NCBI RefSeq assembly: GCF_002157895.1
Contig: NZ_CP021377.1
Span: 682,001 to 746,000 of the forward strand
Origin: Oceanisphaera profunda
GTDB taxonomy: Bacteria > Pseudomonadota > Gammaproteobacteria > Enterobacterales > Aeromonadaceae
Reading direction: 5' to 3'
Length of the DNA: 64,000 nucleotides
Part shown: positions 7,118 to 15,285 of the stretch, one piece after another
Numbering within the stretch: position 1 is the stretch's first letter
How the letters are laid out: every line of letters begins with the position of its first letter
Notes under the pieces: model-generated
What the model was told of the DNA's origin: nothing
Seen by the model: the letters and a program-made list of their open reading frames with translations, nothing else
The model's database searches: none
Made by a program: the position numbers and the translations under genes

Positions 7118-9349
7118 ATGCTTAGAAAGTTTCACTCCATCTCAGCTTGGTTGGCCACCCTATTACTGCTGGTATTAACCTTGAGTGGCGCTCTACTGTC
7201 TTTAGCTCCAGCAATTGAACGCAGCAGCGCAGAGCTAGCTGCCAGCCAACAATTAAACGTGGCTGAGTTGGCCGATCGTATTGCCCAACACTACCCCCAA
7301 GTAGAACAAATTGAACGCCGCCCTTCAGGTGGCATCTTGGTTTATTATCAGCAAGCCAACGAGGCAAAAGTGGATTGGGTGAGCCCAGCCACCGGCCAAG
7401 CACTCGCGCCCTATCAAGCTTCCGCTTTTTTTCGCTGGCTGAAAAATCTGCATCGCTCCTTTTTACTAGACACTCCAGGTCGACTGGCAGCAGGCGCTGG
7501 CGCATTTATGATGCTGGTGTTGTCGGTTTCTGGCACCCTGCTTTTAGCACGCCAACAAGGTGGCATTCATCATTTGCTGCGCCCCTTAGCTGGCAGCGGC
7601 AGTAAAAGATGGCACGCGGAGCTAGCCCGAGTCGCATTACTGGGCTTGTTATTATCTGCACTCACCGGTTTATATTTGTCGACAGTCACCTTTGAACTCC
7701 TGCCCGAGGGCACACAGGCGGATCCCGAGCCGCCGCAAATTTCGTTACCGCTTACGCCACCAACCCCAATCGCGCCCATTGTCAGCTTAGCCGCCCTGCA
7801 AGCCACACCGGTAAGCGAGCTAGAAGAGCTGATTTATCCCTACCCTAATGATCCGACTGATGTTTATTCGCTGCGCACTCACCAAGGTGCTAGCTTTGTA
7901 AATCCTTATAGCGGTGAACAGCTGGCTTACCAAGCTCACGATAAACCTCATGGCGTTTATGCCTTGATCACCAAACTGCATACAGGAGAAGGGCTTTGGT
8001 GGTTAGGCCTTTGGCTAGGCTTAAGCGCCTTAGCGGTGCCCGTGCTGGCCGTCACCGGCCTGCAAACCTGGTGGCAAAGGCGCAAAGCCATGCCCAAGTT
8101 ACTAACTAACAGCCAAGCCAAGGCGGCGGATACGGTAATTTTGGTGGGTAGCGAAGCCAACAGCACATGGGGCTTTGCCCGCACGCTGCATGATGCGTTA
8201 ACTGCTGCGGGCCATGCAGTACATACCGCGCCCATGAATAGCGTGGCCGCCCATTACCCACAGGCGAAGCAGCTATTAGTGCTTACCGCTACCTATGGCG
8301 ACGGTGATGCGCCAGCATCGGCTGACCATTTTTTAAGTCGCTTAAGGGCGATTAACCAACTGCCGATTGCACGCTTTGCGGTATTAGGCTTTGGTGACCA
8401 ACAATTCTGCCATTTTTGTCGCTTTGCCGAAGAAGTAGACACGGCACTACTGGCGCGCGGTGGCGAATCATTGTTAGCACTAGAAACAATTGACCGGCAA
8501 TCCGCACAGACATTTGCCCGTTGGGGCACGCGCCTAGGTGAGGCACTGGGCCATGAGCTAGTGCTGGAGCATAAAGGGGTGCGAGTACCGACCACACGGC
8601 TGCAACTGGTAGATCGCGTGGATTATGACGTTAATAGCGACACGCCCACCAGCGTACTGCGCTTTGCCGCCATGCCAAACTCGCGCCCAGCTTGGCGACG
8701 CTTATGGCGCTCAGCTCGTTTGCCACACTTTGCCGCCGGCGACTTAGTGGGTATTTATGCACCGCACAGCACGGTGGCACGGCTCTATTCGCTGGCCTGT
8801 GCCTCCAGCGATGGTGTACTGGAAATTTGTGTGCGTAAACACGCGGGCGGCGAGTGTTCGAGCTTTTTGCACCACTTACAATTGGGTGAGCCAATAGACG
8901 TCTTTATTCAGCCTCATCCTACTTTTAGGCCACTGCTTGGCGACACACCATTGATCTTAGTAGGCGCCGGTACCGGAATCGGGCCACTGGTGGGCTTTAT
9001 TCGTAATAATCAGCAGCATCGCCCTATCCACTTATATTGGGGCGGGCGAGATCCACAAGCGGACTTCTTATATGAGACAGAGCTACAAGGCTATTTAGCT
9101 GATGGCCGCTTAACCCAACTGCATGCGGCTTTTTCTCGGGTGGGTGATCGCAGTTATGTGCAGCACAGAATCACGGCTAATAGCGAACCGTTACAAGCAC
9201 TGATAGCCGCGGGTGCTCAAGTGCTGGTATGTGGTGGCCGCAATATGGCTACTAGTGTGGCAGAGGCACTGGATCAACTATTAGCGCCGCTTGAGCTGAA
9301 TGTGCAAACCTTAAAAACAGCAGGCCGCTATCGAGAAGATGTGTATTAA
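7118..9349 (+). CDS. PepSY-TM / flavodoxin / ferredoxin-NADP-reductase-type fusion reductase
   Basis: A 743-residue transmembrane flavoreductase. Residues 1-320 are a PepSY-TM unit with four membrane helices. Conserved His residues sit near helix ends (KFHSISAW, KNLHRSFLL, RWHAELAR, TKLHTGEGLWW) and could bind haem b, as in FoxB-like proteins. Residues about 340-480 are a flavodoxin-like FMN domain (GSEANSTWGFA, TATYGDGDAP). Residues about 490-743 are a CysJ-type FAD/NAD(P)H domain with RLYSLACAS, GAGTGIGPLVGF and the C-terminal GRYREDVY. The architecture implies electrons passing from cytosolic NAD(P)H through FAD and FMN to membrane haem and a periplasmic acceptor, perhaps the neighbouring DUF2271 protein or a ferric complex. 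AGGAGG before the ATG is a strong ribosome binding site. The substrate is unknown. Confidence 0.85.
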   Translation: MLRKFHSISAWLATLLLLVLTLSGALLSLAPAIERSSAELAASQQLNVAELADRIAQHYPQVEQIERRPSGGILVYYQQANEAKVDWVSPATGQALAPYQASAFFRWLKNLHRSFLLDTPGRLAAGAGAFMMLVLSVSGTLLLARQQGGIHHLLRPLAGSGSKRWHAELARVALLGLLLSALTGLYLSTVTFELLPEGTQADPEPPQISLPLTPPTPIAPIVSLAALQATPVSELEELIYPYPNDPTDVYSLRTHQGASFVNPYSGEQLAYQAHDKPHGVYALITKLHTGEGLWWLGLWLGLSALAVPVLAVTGLQTWWQRRKAMPKLLTNSQAKAADTVILVGSEANSTWGFARTLHDALTAAGHAVHTAPMNSVAAHYPQAKQLLVLTATYGDGDAPASADHFLSRLRAINQLPIARFAVLGFGDQQFCHFCRFAEEVDTALLARGGESLLALETIDRQSAQTFARWGTRLGEALGHELVLEHKGVRVPTTRLQLVDRVDYDVNSDTPTSVLRFAAMPNSRPAWRRLWRSARLPHFAAGDLVGIYAPHSTVARLYSLACASSDGVLEICVRKHAGGECSSFLHHLQLGEPIDVFIQPHPTFRPLLGDTPLILVGAGTGIGPLVGFIRNNQQHRPIHLYWGGRDPQADFLYETELQGYLADGRLTQLHAAFSRVGDRSYVQHRITANSEPLQALIAAGAQVLVCGGRNMATSVAEALDQLLAPLELNVQTLKTAGRYREDVY

Positions 9350-9602
9350 CCAAAGTCACTAGGGTCTGTTATAGAGGCTATTAGCCTGACAAATTAGCAA
9401 ATAACTTCTGTTCACGGTCTCACCCAGCACGCCACCTATACGCATAACATCAAAATATTGGCACGACTCACCCCAAAAACACAAAATTAAGCAGCACTAT
9501 TGCTAACAAAGTAGTTATGTAGCACAAGTACGCAATCTTTAGCCTGAGCATGTGCGGTATTCTATTGTCATATCAAGCGAACCAAATTTAAGGTGTCTGC
9601 AC

Positions 9603-11300
9603 ATGAGCTTTACTCATAAAAAGTACGTAGCATTTAAGCCTGTCGGTAAAACAAACCGTCGTTGGCCAGATCAGGTGATCGAGCAGGCACCCCGTTGGTG
9701 TGCAGTTGATCTGCGTGACGGTAATCAGGCGCTAATCAAGCCGATGAACGTGGCGCAGAAGCAGCGCCTTTTTGATTTGTTGGTAAAGTTGGGCTTCAAG
9801 GAGATCGAGATTGGCTTCCCGGCTGCCAGCCAGCCAGACTTTGATTTTTGTCGCAAGCTGATTGAAGAAAACCGCATTCCTAAAGATGTACGCATTCAGG
9901 TGTTAACTCAGGCGCGCCCAGAGTTAATTGCCCGTACCTATGAAGCCTTAAAAGGTGCAGATAGAGCCATAGTTCATGTCTATAACTCAACGTCTACGGT
10001 GCAGCGTGAGCAGGTGTTTGGACTGGATCGTGCGGGCATTCGCGAGATTGCCGTTAATGGCGCACGCTGGGTTAAAGAGCACGCAGATTTGGCGCCCGAG
10101 ACGGAATGGACGTTCCAGTATTCCCCTGAAAGCTTTACCGGCACCGAGCTGGATTTTGCCGTCGAGGTGATTGATAGCGTCAACGCAGTATGGCGTCCGG
10201 ATCTGGGCCAAGGAGTGGTCATTAACTTGCCCGCGACTGTCGAAATGTCGACGCCAAACGTATTTGCCGATCAAATTGAATGGGTATGCGATCATGTTGC
10301 TCATCGTGAGCACTTTAGCATCAGTGTGCATACCCATAACGATCGCGGTTGCGGCGTGGCGGCGGCGGAGTTGGCGATGTTGGCGGGAGCCGATCGTGTT
10401 GAAGGCACCTTGATGGGTAATGGTGAGCGCACCGGCAATATGGACTTGGTCACCATGGCGATGAACCTGTATTCCCAAGGCATAGATCCGCACTTGGATT
10501 TATCCGGTATGGCTGAAATTGTGGAGACGGTTGAGGCCTGTACTGATATCTCGACTCATCCGCGCCACCCTTACGCCGGCGATCTGGTGTTTACGGCATT
10601 TTCTGGCAGCCATCAAGATGCGATCCGCAAATGCTTGGCACTACGCAAACCAGACGACGTGTGGAATGTGGCCTACTTACCCATAGATCCGGCGGATCTT
10701 GGCCGTCATTACGATGAAGTGGTGCGTATCAACAGCCAGTCCGGCAAAGGTGGTGTGGCTTATGTATTAGAGCGTGATTACGACATTACGCTGCCACGCT
10801 GGTTGCAGATTGAATTCAGTAAAGTGGTGCAGGCTGAAGCTGAGACCAATGGCGGTGAAATTGATTCGTTAACCATCCACCGTTTGTTTGAGGAAAAATA
10901 CCTCAAGGTGGATCCAAACTGGGCGTTAGCGACCTACGATCTGCAGCGAGACCAAGCCGGCGTTCAGGCCGAAGTGCGCTTTGGCATTCCCACGCAATTG
11001 GTGCAACTTAAAGGCCAAGGTTCGGGGGCGGTAGAAGCCGTGGCTGAAGCGTTAAAAACCCAGTTCGGTGTCGTGATAGCGGTAGAAGCCTATGACGAAT
11101 TTGCCTTAGGCGAAGGCACCAAAGCCAACGCATTGGCGTGTATCCGCGTACGCATCAACGATACCCTCTGCAGCGCTGCCGCATTGGCCGAAGATACCAC
11201 GTCCGCCACCCTACAAGCTTTGTTGTCTGCGGTGGCCCAGCAGGTGGATTTACACAATCAGCCTGATACGGCGCACCAAACCGCCACTGTAACCGTTTGA
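9603..11300 (+). CDS. leuA: 2-isopropylmalate synthase, long-form LeuA
   Basis: Catalyses condensation of acetyl-CoA with 2-oxoisovalerate, the first committed step of leucine synthesis. The catalytic barrel holds LRDGNQAL near residue 36 and the metal-binding SVHTHNDRGCGVAAAE with GADRVEGTLMGNGERTGN. A linker and a C-terminal LeuA dimer/regulatory domain (from about residue 430) follow. Its 565 residues match the longer LeuA class seen in fungi, actinobacteria and some proteobacteria, unlike the roughly 520-residue LeuA of leuABCD operons. A GTG 51 bp upstream is possible, but ATG 9603 follows AAGGTG and gives the family's N-terminus. It stands alone, with its own terminator. No leader peptide or attenuator was found in the upstream 250 bp. 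Confidence 0.93.
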   Translation: MSFTHKKYVAFKPVGKTNRRWPDQVIEQAPRWCAVDLRDGNQALIKPMNVAQKQRLFDLLVKLGFKEIEIGFPAASQPDFDFCRKLIEENRIPKDVRIQVLTQARPELIARTYEALKGADRAIVHVYNSTSTVQREQVFGLDRAGIREIAVNGARWVKEHADLAPETEWTFQYSPESFTGTELDFAVEVIDSVNAVWRPDLGQGVVINLPATVEMSTPNVFADQIEWVCDHVAHREHFSISVHTHNDRGCGVAAAELAMLAGADRVEGTLMGNGERTGNMDLVTMAMNLYSQGIDPHLDLSGMAEIVETVEACTDISTHPRHPYAGDLVFTAFSGSHQDAIRKCLALRKPDDVWNVAYLPIDPADLGRHYDEVVRINSQSGKGGVAYVLERDYDITLPRWLQIEFSKVVQAEAETNGGEIDSLTIHRLFEEKYLKVDPNWALATYDLQRDQAGVQAEVRFGIPTQLVQLKGQGSGAVEAVAEALKTQFGVVIAVEAYDEFALGEGTKANALACIRVRINDTLCSAAALAEDTTSATLQALLSAVAQQVDLHNQPDTAHQTATVTV

Positions 11301-11364
11301 ACGCCAGCTGTTGCTAGCGGGCTAACGCCTCTTTAATGCTTAATCTTTAATAGCAATTTAACTT

Positions 11365-11397
11365 CCGTGCTTGCCGCTTTGGCAAGCACGGATTTTT
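11365..11397 (+). terminator. Rho-independent terminator of leuA
   Basis: Perfect 11-bp stem CCGTGCTTGCC/GGCAAGCACGG with loop GCTTT, followed by ATTTTT. Confidence 0.88.
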
Positions 11398-11468
11398 CTC
11401 GTCGATATTAAACGCTGACTCCAAACATACTTAACGGCACTGCAATCCCAGCAGGTATGTTTTAGTAA

Positions 11469-11978
11469 TTAGTCTTGCTGCTCGGTGCCTTGTCCGTTAT
11501 TAGCTTGTTTTTTATTCGATTTTTCTGCGCGCATTTCAAACGGCATTAGTAGTGCCAGCGTAACGAGTGTAATAACCGTTCCCAGTAAAGCGACCCCTAA
11601 ACTGCCTAAGCCCGCCGCTACACCAATGGCCGCCGTCATCCATACTCCTGCAGCCGTCGTCAGACCTTTGACATCTTGCTCGTTGTTTAGCTTTAAAATA
11701 GCGCCCGCACCAATAAAGCCGATGCCGGTCACTATGCCTTGAATGACCCGAGATAATGCATCTAAGGTCATGCCCACACTGGAGCAAGCAAGAATAAACA
11801 ATGCCGTACCTAAGCACACTAAGATATGAGTTCTAAACCCTGCTGGTTTGCCGGATTTTTCTCGTTGTATACCTATCAGGGCGCCAAAAAAAGAGGCCGC
11901 CAATAAACGAACGGCAAAGTGGGTCAACTCACGCCCGCTCGGTATGCCATATATTAATGCTTCCCAAATATAGTCCAT
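11469..11978 (-). CDS. MgtC/SapB-family membrane protein
   Basis: A 169-residue inner-membrane protein with four to five predicted helices. Family features are LAASFFGALIGIQREKSGKPAGFRTHILVCLGTALF near residues 27-62, IQGIVTGIGFIGAGAILK, and GLTTAAGVWMTAAIGVAAGLG. MgtC-type proteins help adapt to low magnesium or modulate F-type ATPase; many chromosomal homologues like this one lack the C-terminal MgtC domain and have no assigned role. GGAGAG precedes the ATG. It is transcribed alone, convergent with leuA. A 15-bp tandem repeat lies about 80 bp upstream of the start. Confidence 0.85.
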   Translation of the reverse strand: MDYIWEALIYGIPSGRELTHFAVRLLAASFFGALIGIQREKSGKPAGFRTHILVCLGTALFILACSSVGMTLDALSRVIQGIVTGIGFIGAGAILKLNNEQDVKGLTTAAGVWMTAAIGVAAGLGSLGVALLGTVITLVTLALLMPFEMRAEKSNKKQANNGQGTEQQD

Positions 11979-12054
11979 GGCTCTCCGCCTATCTACAGGT
12001 GTTGGGTGATAACGCTAGGCCATATCTTCCCGCTATCGCTTTACTTATTAAAGA

Positions 12055-12084
12055 CATATTGTTGCAGACCATATTGTTGCAGAC
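12055..12084. repeat. Two tandem copies of CATATTGTTGCAGAC
   Basis: Two exact 15-bp direct repeats (12055-12069 and 12070-12084) upstream of the MgtC-like gene. They could be a regulator-binding site or a slippage product; no other evidence. Confidence 0.5.
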
Positions 12085-12245
12085 ATAGTGTATAGGTGCC
12101 AAGTGCCCTCTAACGAGAGTTAGTACGTCAAAAAAGCCTTTGTTGAAACTATAAAAAATTAATAACCTGCTAAATAATGTTTTAGAACTTACTGTGGAGC
12201 TTATGATCAAGTATCAAGCGGTCAAATGAATTAGACCTACACAAG

Positions 12246-12475
12246 GCCAGAGCCAAGCTCTAACCTTGGTCGTTGCGAGGAATGTAACGACGCGGCAATC
12301 TATGTTTGGGATCCAGTGCAGGTGTGCAGAATGGATTGCCGCGCTGCGCTCGCAATGAACTACTCCCCAATCCCTAGTCCCTAATCCCCAATCCCATCCG
12401 TCTTCCGAGGAGTGTAACGACGCGGTAATCCATGGTAATGCAGTACGCCGAGGTAGCATGGATTGCTAAGCGCTA
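12246..12475. repeat. Dispersed repeat cluster related to the 123-bp array (family D)
   Basis: Segment 12246-12300 is an inverted relative of the tandem unit at 25.4-25.8 kb, sharing GGCCAGAGCCAAGCTCTAAC, the CGTTGCGAGGAATGTAACGA type core and GACGCGGCAATC. GGATTGCCGCGCTGCGCTCG (12334-12353) and a GAGGAGTGTAACGACGCGG copy near 12409-12427 follow. Complementary copies could fold into long hairpins. A short run of near-identical CCTAATCCCC words lies between them. No coding potential. Together with the 15-bp repeat this accounts for the 588-bp gap between the MgtC-like and SDR genes. Confidence 0.65.
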
Positions 12476-12566
12476 ACCTACATCGGCGGTTGCAGCCGAT
12501 GATAAGACTCGGCACAGTAGGCGGATAAGGCTATTCCTTAGCTTGGCTCTCTCATTAGGCAGCAAT

Positions 12567-13409
12567 ATGACGGAACAAATAAAAAGAAGTGTATTAATTA
12601 CGGGGTGCTCGACGGGGATTGGCTTGTGTGCGGCGCACTTTTTACAAAAATCAGGTTTTCAGGTCATCGCCTCGGCGCGCTGCGCTACAGATGTCGCAGC
12701 TTTAACCACCGCTGGATTAACCGCAGTGCAGTTAGACTTATCTGACGAAGCCAGTATAGAAGCAGGCGTGGCAGAAACCTTGCAACTGACCGGCGGGCGT
12801 TTGTATGGGTTGTTTAATAATGGCGCTTACGGCCAGCCCGGCGCATTAGAAGACTTGCCGACTGCCGCCTTGCGCGAGCAGTTTAATACTAACTTGTTTG
12901 GCACTCATCATTTAACGCGCTTGGTGTTGCCGGTAATGCTGGCCGCCAGTGAAGGCCGCATCATTCAAAACAGTTCAATCTTGGGCATAGTCGCCATGCC
13001 TTTTCGTGGCGCTTATAACGCCTCAAAATTTGCACTTGAAGGCTACACAGATACCTTACGCTTAGAGCTAAACGGCAGCGGCGTGCAGGTGAGCTTAATT
13101 GAGCCAGGCCCGATAGAAACTCAATTTAGAGCGAACTCTAAAATCGCATTTTTGCGCCATATCGACGCTGAACACAGCCGCCACCAAGCGGGCTATCAAC
13201 AAACACTGGAGCGCTTACAGCGACCAGGGCCGAGCTCAAAGTTTAGCTTAGCGCCCGAGGCCTGCATGGCACCCTTATTACATGCGCTCACCAGCAAGAC
13301 CGCCAAAATTCGTTACCCCGTGACTCGCCCTACTCATATTATGAGCTGGTTACGCCGCTTGCTCAGCGCACGAGCACTGGATCGTATTCTACTAAAAGCT
13401 GGCGGCTAG
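12567..13409 (+). CDS. Short-chain dehydrogenase/reductase (SDR family)
   Basis: A 280-residue classical SDR, an NAD(P)-dependent oxidoreductase. The Rossmann motif is TGCSTGIGLCAA near residues 13-24, then NNGAYGQPG (the NNAG-equivalent), the catalytic Ser in IQNSSILG, and the catalytic Tyr/Lys pair in YNASKFALEG, followed by EPGPIET. The extended C-terminal part (after residue 190) resembles YbbO-like SDRs. I prefer ATG 12567, preceded by AGGC, over the in-frame start 24 bp upstream because the Rossmann fold then begins at the usual distance. It is a single gene with repeats upstream. The substrate cannot be told from sequence. Confidence 0.85.
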   Translation: MTEQIKRSVLITGCSTGIGLCAAHFLQKSGFQVIASARCATDVAALTTAGLTAVQLDLSDEASIEAGVAETLQLTGGRLYGLFNNGAYGQPGALEDLPTAALREQFNTNLFGTHHLTRLVLPVMLAASEGRIIQNSSILGIVAMPFRGAYNASKFALEGYTDTLRLELNGSGVQVSLIEPGPIETQFRANSKIAFLRHIDAEHSRHQAGYQQTLERLQRPGPSSKFSLAPEACMAPLLHALTSKTAKIRYPVTRPTHIMSWLRRLLSARALDRILLKAGG

Positions 13410-13424
13410 CTGCCCAGCAACAGG

Positions 13425-13763
13425 TTATTTGCCGTAGTGTTGGCCATTTTCGTAATAATTGTGCCCTTCTAGGGCGGTAAAGATAATGCAAAGATCTTGG
13501 TCTGGTTCAAGGTAGGCGCGCATTGCCTCGGTGATCAAGGTCGCTACTTGGTCTTGCAGCGCCTGTGGTCGGGTAAACCACAGCACTTCGATGAGCGGCT
13601 GACCGGACATGATTTGACCGTCACGTACAAACTCGGCGGGGATAAATTCCACTACAAAGTGATTTTCTGGGCTACTAATGACGGGGGCTAAGGTAGTCAC
13701 TAAAGTTTTGCTGATTGCTTTAACGGTGGCTCTGGACATTCCACGAAAACGTAAATGAGGCAT
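13425..13763 (-). CDS. DUF1904 family protein (tautomerase-like fold)
   Basis: A 112-residue cytoplasmic protein matching DUF1904: N-terminal MPHLRFRGM, FVVEFIPAEFVRDGQ in the middle and EVLWFTRPQALQD after it. The family resembles small tautomerase/macrophage-inhibitory-factor-like proteins, but no function has been established. AGGA lies 4 bp before the ATG. It is convergent with the SDR gene and divergent from the TraB/GumN gene, with 15-bp direct repeats in the shared upstream region. Confidence 0.8.
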   Translation of the reverse strand: MPHLRFRGMSRATVKAISKTLVTTLAPVISSPENHFVVEFIPAEFVRDGQIMSGQPLIEVLWFTRPQALQDQVATLITEAMRAYLEPDQDLCIIFTALEGHNYYENGQHYGK

Positions 13764-13777
13764 AATCTAATCCTGTT

Positions 13778-13837
13778 GTTAGGGAGGTTGATGTTAGGGA
13801 TGTTGAAGTTAAGGACAGTCGCATTAGGGACAGCATA
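13778..13837. repeat. Four degenerate 15-bp direct repeats between divergent genes
   Basis: Units GTTAGGGAGGTTGAT, GTTAGGGATGTTGAA, GTTAAGGACAGTCGC and ATTAGGGACAGCATA run without gaps between the DUF1904 gene and the TraB/GumN gene. The 15-bp spacing and divergent position would fit a cooperative operator, but expansion by slippage is also possible. Confidence 0.55.
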
Positions 13838-13894
13838 AGAAAAATAATAGCTCTGCAGTGTAAGCAAAGCGGGAGCACCAAAACAGGATTTAAC

Positions 13895-14743
13895 ATGAAA
13901 ATACTATCTTTTTTATTATTGTGGGCGTGCAGTGGTTATAGCTTAGCCACCCCTTCCCTGTGGTCGGCGACCAAAGGCGAACAACAACTGTGGCTTTTTG
14001 GCTCTATTCATCTCGCAGATGCCCGACTAACTCAGTTACCTCAGGCTTTAGTCGAGCAACTGCAGCGCAGTGAGCATTTATATTTGGAGGTGGATCCCAA
14101 TACGGTTACCCCGCAAATGCTGGCGCCTTTTATAAGGTTACCGGCCACAGAGACGTGGCAAGCCCGACTGGGTACATCTTTGAGTGACCAGCTTGAACAA
14201 CAGTTGAACGAGCTCAGTTTATCCCATTTAAAGCGCTTGCCGCCTTGGTTTGCCGCCATGCAGCTGAGCCAAGTTCAGGCACAGCGGTTAGGATTTGTGA
14301 GCAGTCAGGGAATTGATATGCAAATGCTGCAACTGGCCCAGCAACAAGGTGTTCCTGTTTCTGGCTTGGAGCCACCGAGCTTGGTGTTTAAGCTGATGGC
14401 ATCGTTAGCTGAGCGCAACTTAGAGCAAGACTTTGTACGCCATAGCCTTCAAGAGCAAGAGCAAATGGCTGAGCACTTAGCGTTATTGTTTAGCACTTGG
14501 CACAGCGGTGATGAGCAAGCGCTGTTAGCCTTACTCGAAGACCAAGGTACGCCAGAGCTGACTGACTTTATCCGCCAAGAATTGTTGTGGGCCCGCAATC
14601 GTTTATGGCTAGCGGAGCTAAAACGCCAAGCCCCCTCCCAAGCACTGATCGTAGTAGGCGCCTTGCATTTATACGGCGAGCAGGGCTTGCTCGATTTACT
14701 GCAACAAGACGGCTACCAGTTACAGAAAATAAATGAAGTTTAG
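13895..14743 (+). CDS. TraB/GumN family protein
   Basis: A 282-residue exported protein with an N-terminal signal peptide (about residues 1-18, MKILSFLLLWACSGYSLA). The TraB/GumN motifs are WLFGSIHLAD with the conserved GxxH His, LYLEVDPNT, the Glu-rich LEPPSLVFK region and the C-terminal GALHLYGEQGLLDLL. Family members are thought to be metalloprotease-like (Tiki-type) enzymes; GumN occurs in xanthan loci, but most homologues have no assigned role. It is a single gene. Function beyond family is not inferable. Confidence 0.83.
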   Translation: MKILSFLLLWACSGYSLATPSLWSATKGEQQLWLFGSIHLADARLTQLPQALVEQLQRSEHLYLEVDPNTVTPQMLAPFIRLPATETWQARLGTSLSDQLEQQLNELSLSHLKRLPPWFAAMQLSQVQAQRLGFVSSQGIDMQMLQLAQQQGVPVSGLEPPSLVFKLMASLAERNLEQDFVRHSLQEQEQMAEHLALLFSTWHSGDEQALLALLEDQGTPELTDFIRQELLWARNRLWLAELKRQAPSQALIVVGALHLYGEQGLLDLLQQDGYQLQKINEV

Positions 14744-14842
14744 GGTCTCAAATAACTTACATTCAATTAACAACATATGTCAGACATTTAAAAACCATTC
14801 ATTTAAGGCGTACATTCGATAAATCATCGACAGTGCGCTTTA

Positions 14843-14856
14843 TTGATCAAGATCAG
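14843..14856 (+). promoter_or_regulatory. Candidate FNR/Anr-type box
   Basis: TTGATCAAGATCAG matches the FNR consensus TTGAT-N4-ATCAA at nine of ten fixed positions. It lies 59 bp before the DUF3149 start codon, a reasonable distance for an oxygen-regulated promoter. Single sites of this length occur by chance, so this is tentative. Confidence 0.45.
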
Positions 14857-14914
14857 CATAGGGTTATTTCCAGTCGTTAAGATACCTTCATAGCGCACAC
14901 GAAGGGAGACGACT

Positions 14915-15061
14915 ATGAAATTTTGGCTTGATTTAATGTTTGGCAGTGATATTGGCTTTATGTCGATGATGACTATCATATCCACTACTATCATAGTCAG
15001 CGTGATATGCTGCTACTTTGTTTATAAAGTACGCACTGCGCCTCAACCAGAAGAAGAGTAA
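14915..15061 (+). CDS. DUF3149 small membrane protein
   Basis: A 48-residue ORF, MKFWLDLMFGSDIGFMSMM at the start, one membrane helix (about residues 16-40), and a short charged tail QPEEE. The opening KFWLDLMFG-x-x-x-GFMSM is the signature of DUF3149, a family of about 50-residue inner-membrane proteins common in gammaproteobacteria, with no known function. GAAGGGAG stands 7 bp before the ATG. An FNR-like box lies upstream, hinting at control by oxygen. The gene is monocistronic. Confidence 0.8.
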   Translation: MKFWLDLMFGSDIGFMSMMTIISTTIIVSVICCYFVYKVRTAPQPEEE

Positions 15062-15285
15062 TTTCCCTTTCTGCTTGATGAAAGTAATTTAATTACAAAA
15101 ATTAAAAAATAAGTATTTTTATCATCCACAGTTCTAATAACGGCCAGCCCCTCTTCCTCCCCTAGGCTTGCCGTTCTCTTGCGTGCTATTTTTATTAAAG
15201 CCCGCCCAATAAGGCCGCCAACTTGGCGCTGACGCACGCTTTATGATTAACTCCAGACTTTGCATTCATACTTTTCTGGAGCCAC

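Noticed and set aside
9360-9602. Leucine leader peptide or attenuator before leuA
   Set aside because: No short ORF with a Leu run and no alternative hairpin pair could be found.
15043-15237. Small minus-strand ORF in the gap before the M32 gene
   Set aside because: No ribosome binding site, no family likeness, and it overlaps the end of the DUF3149 gene.
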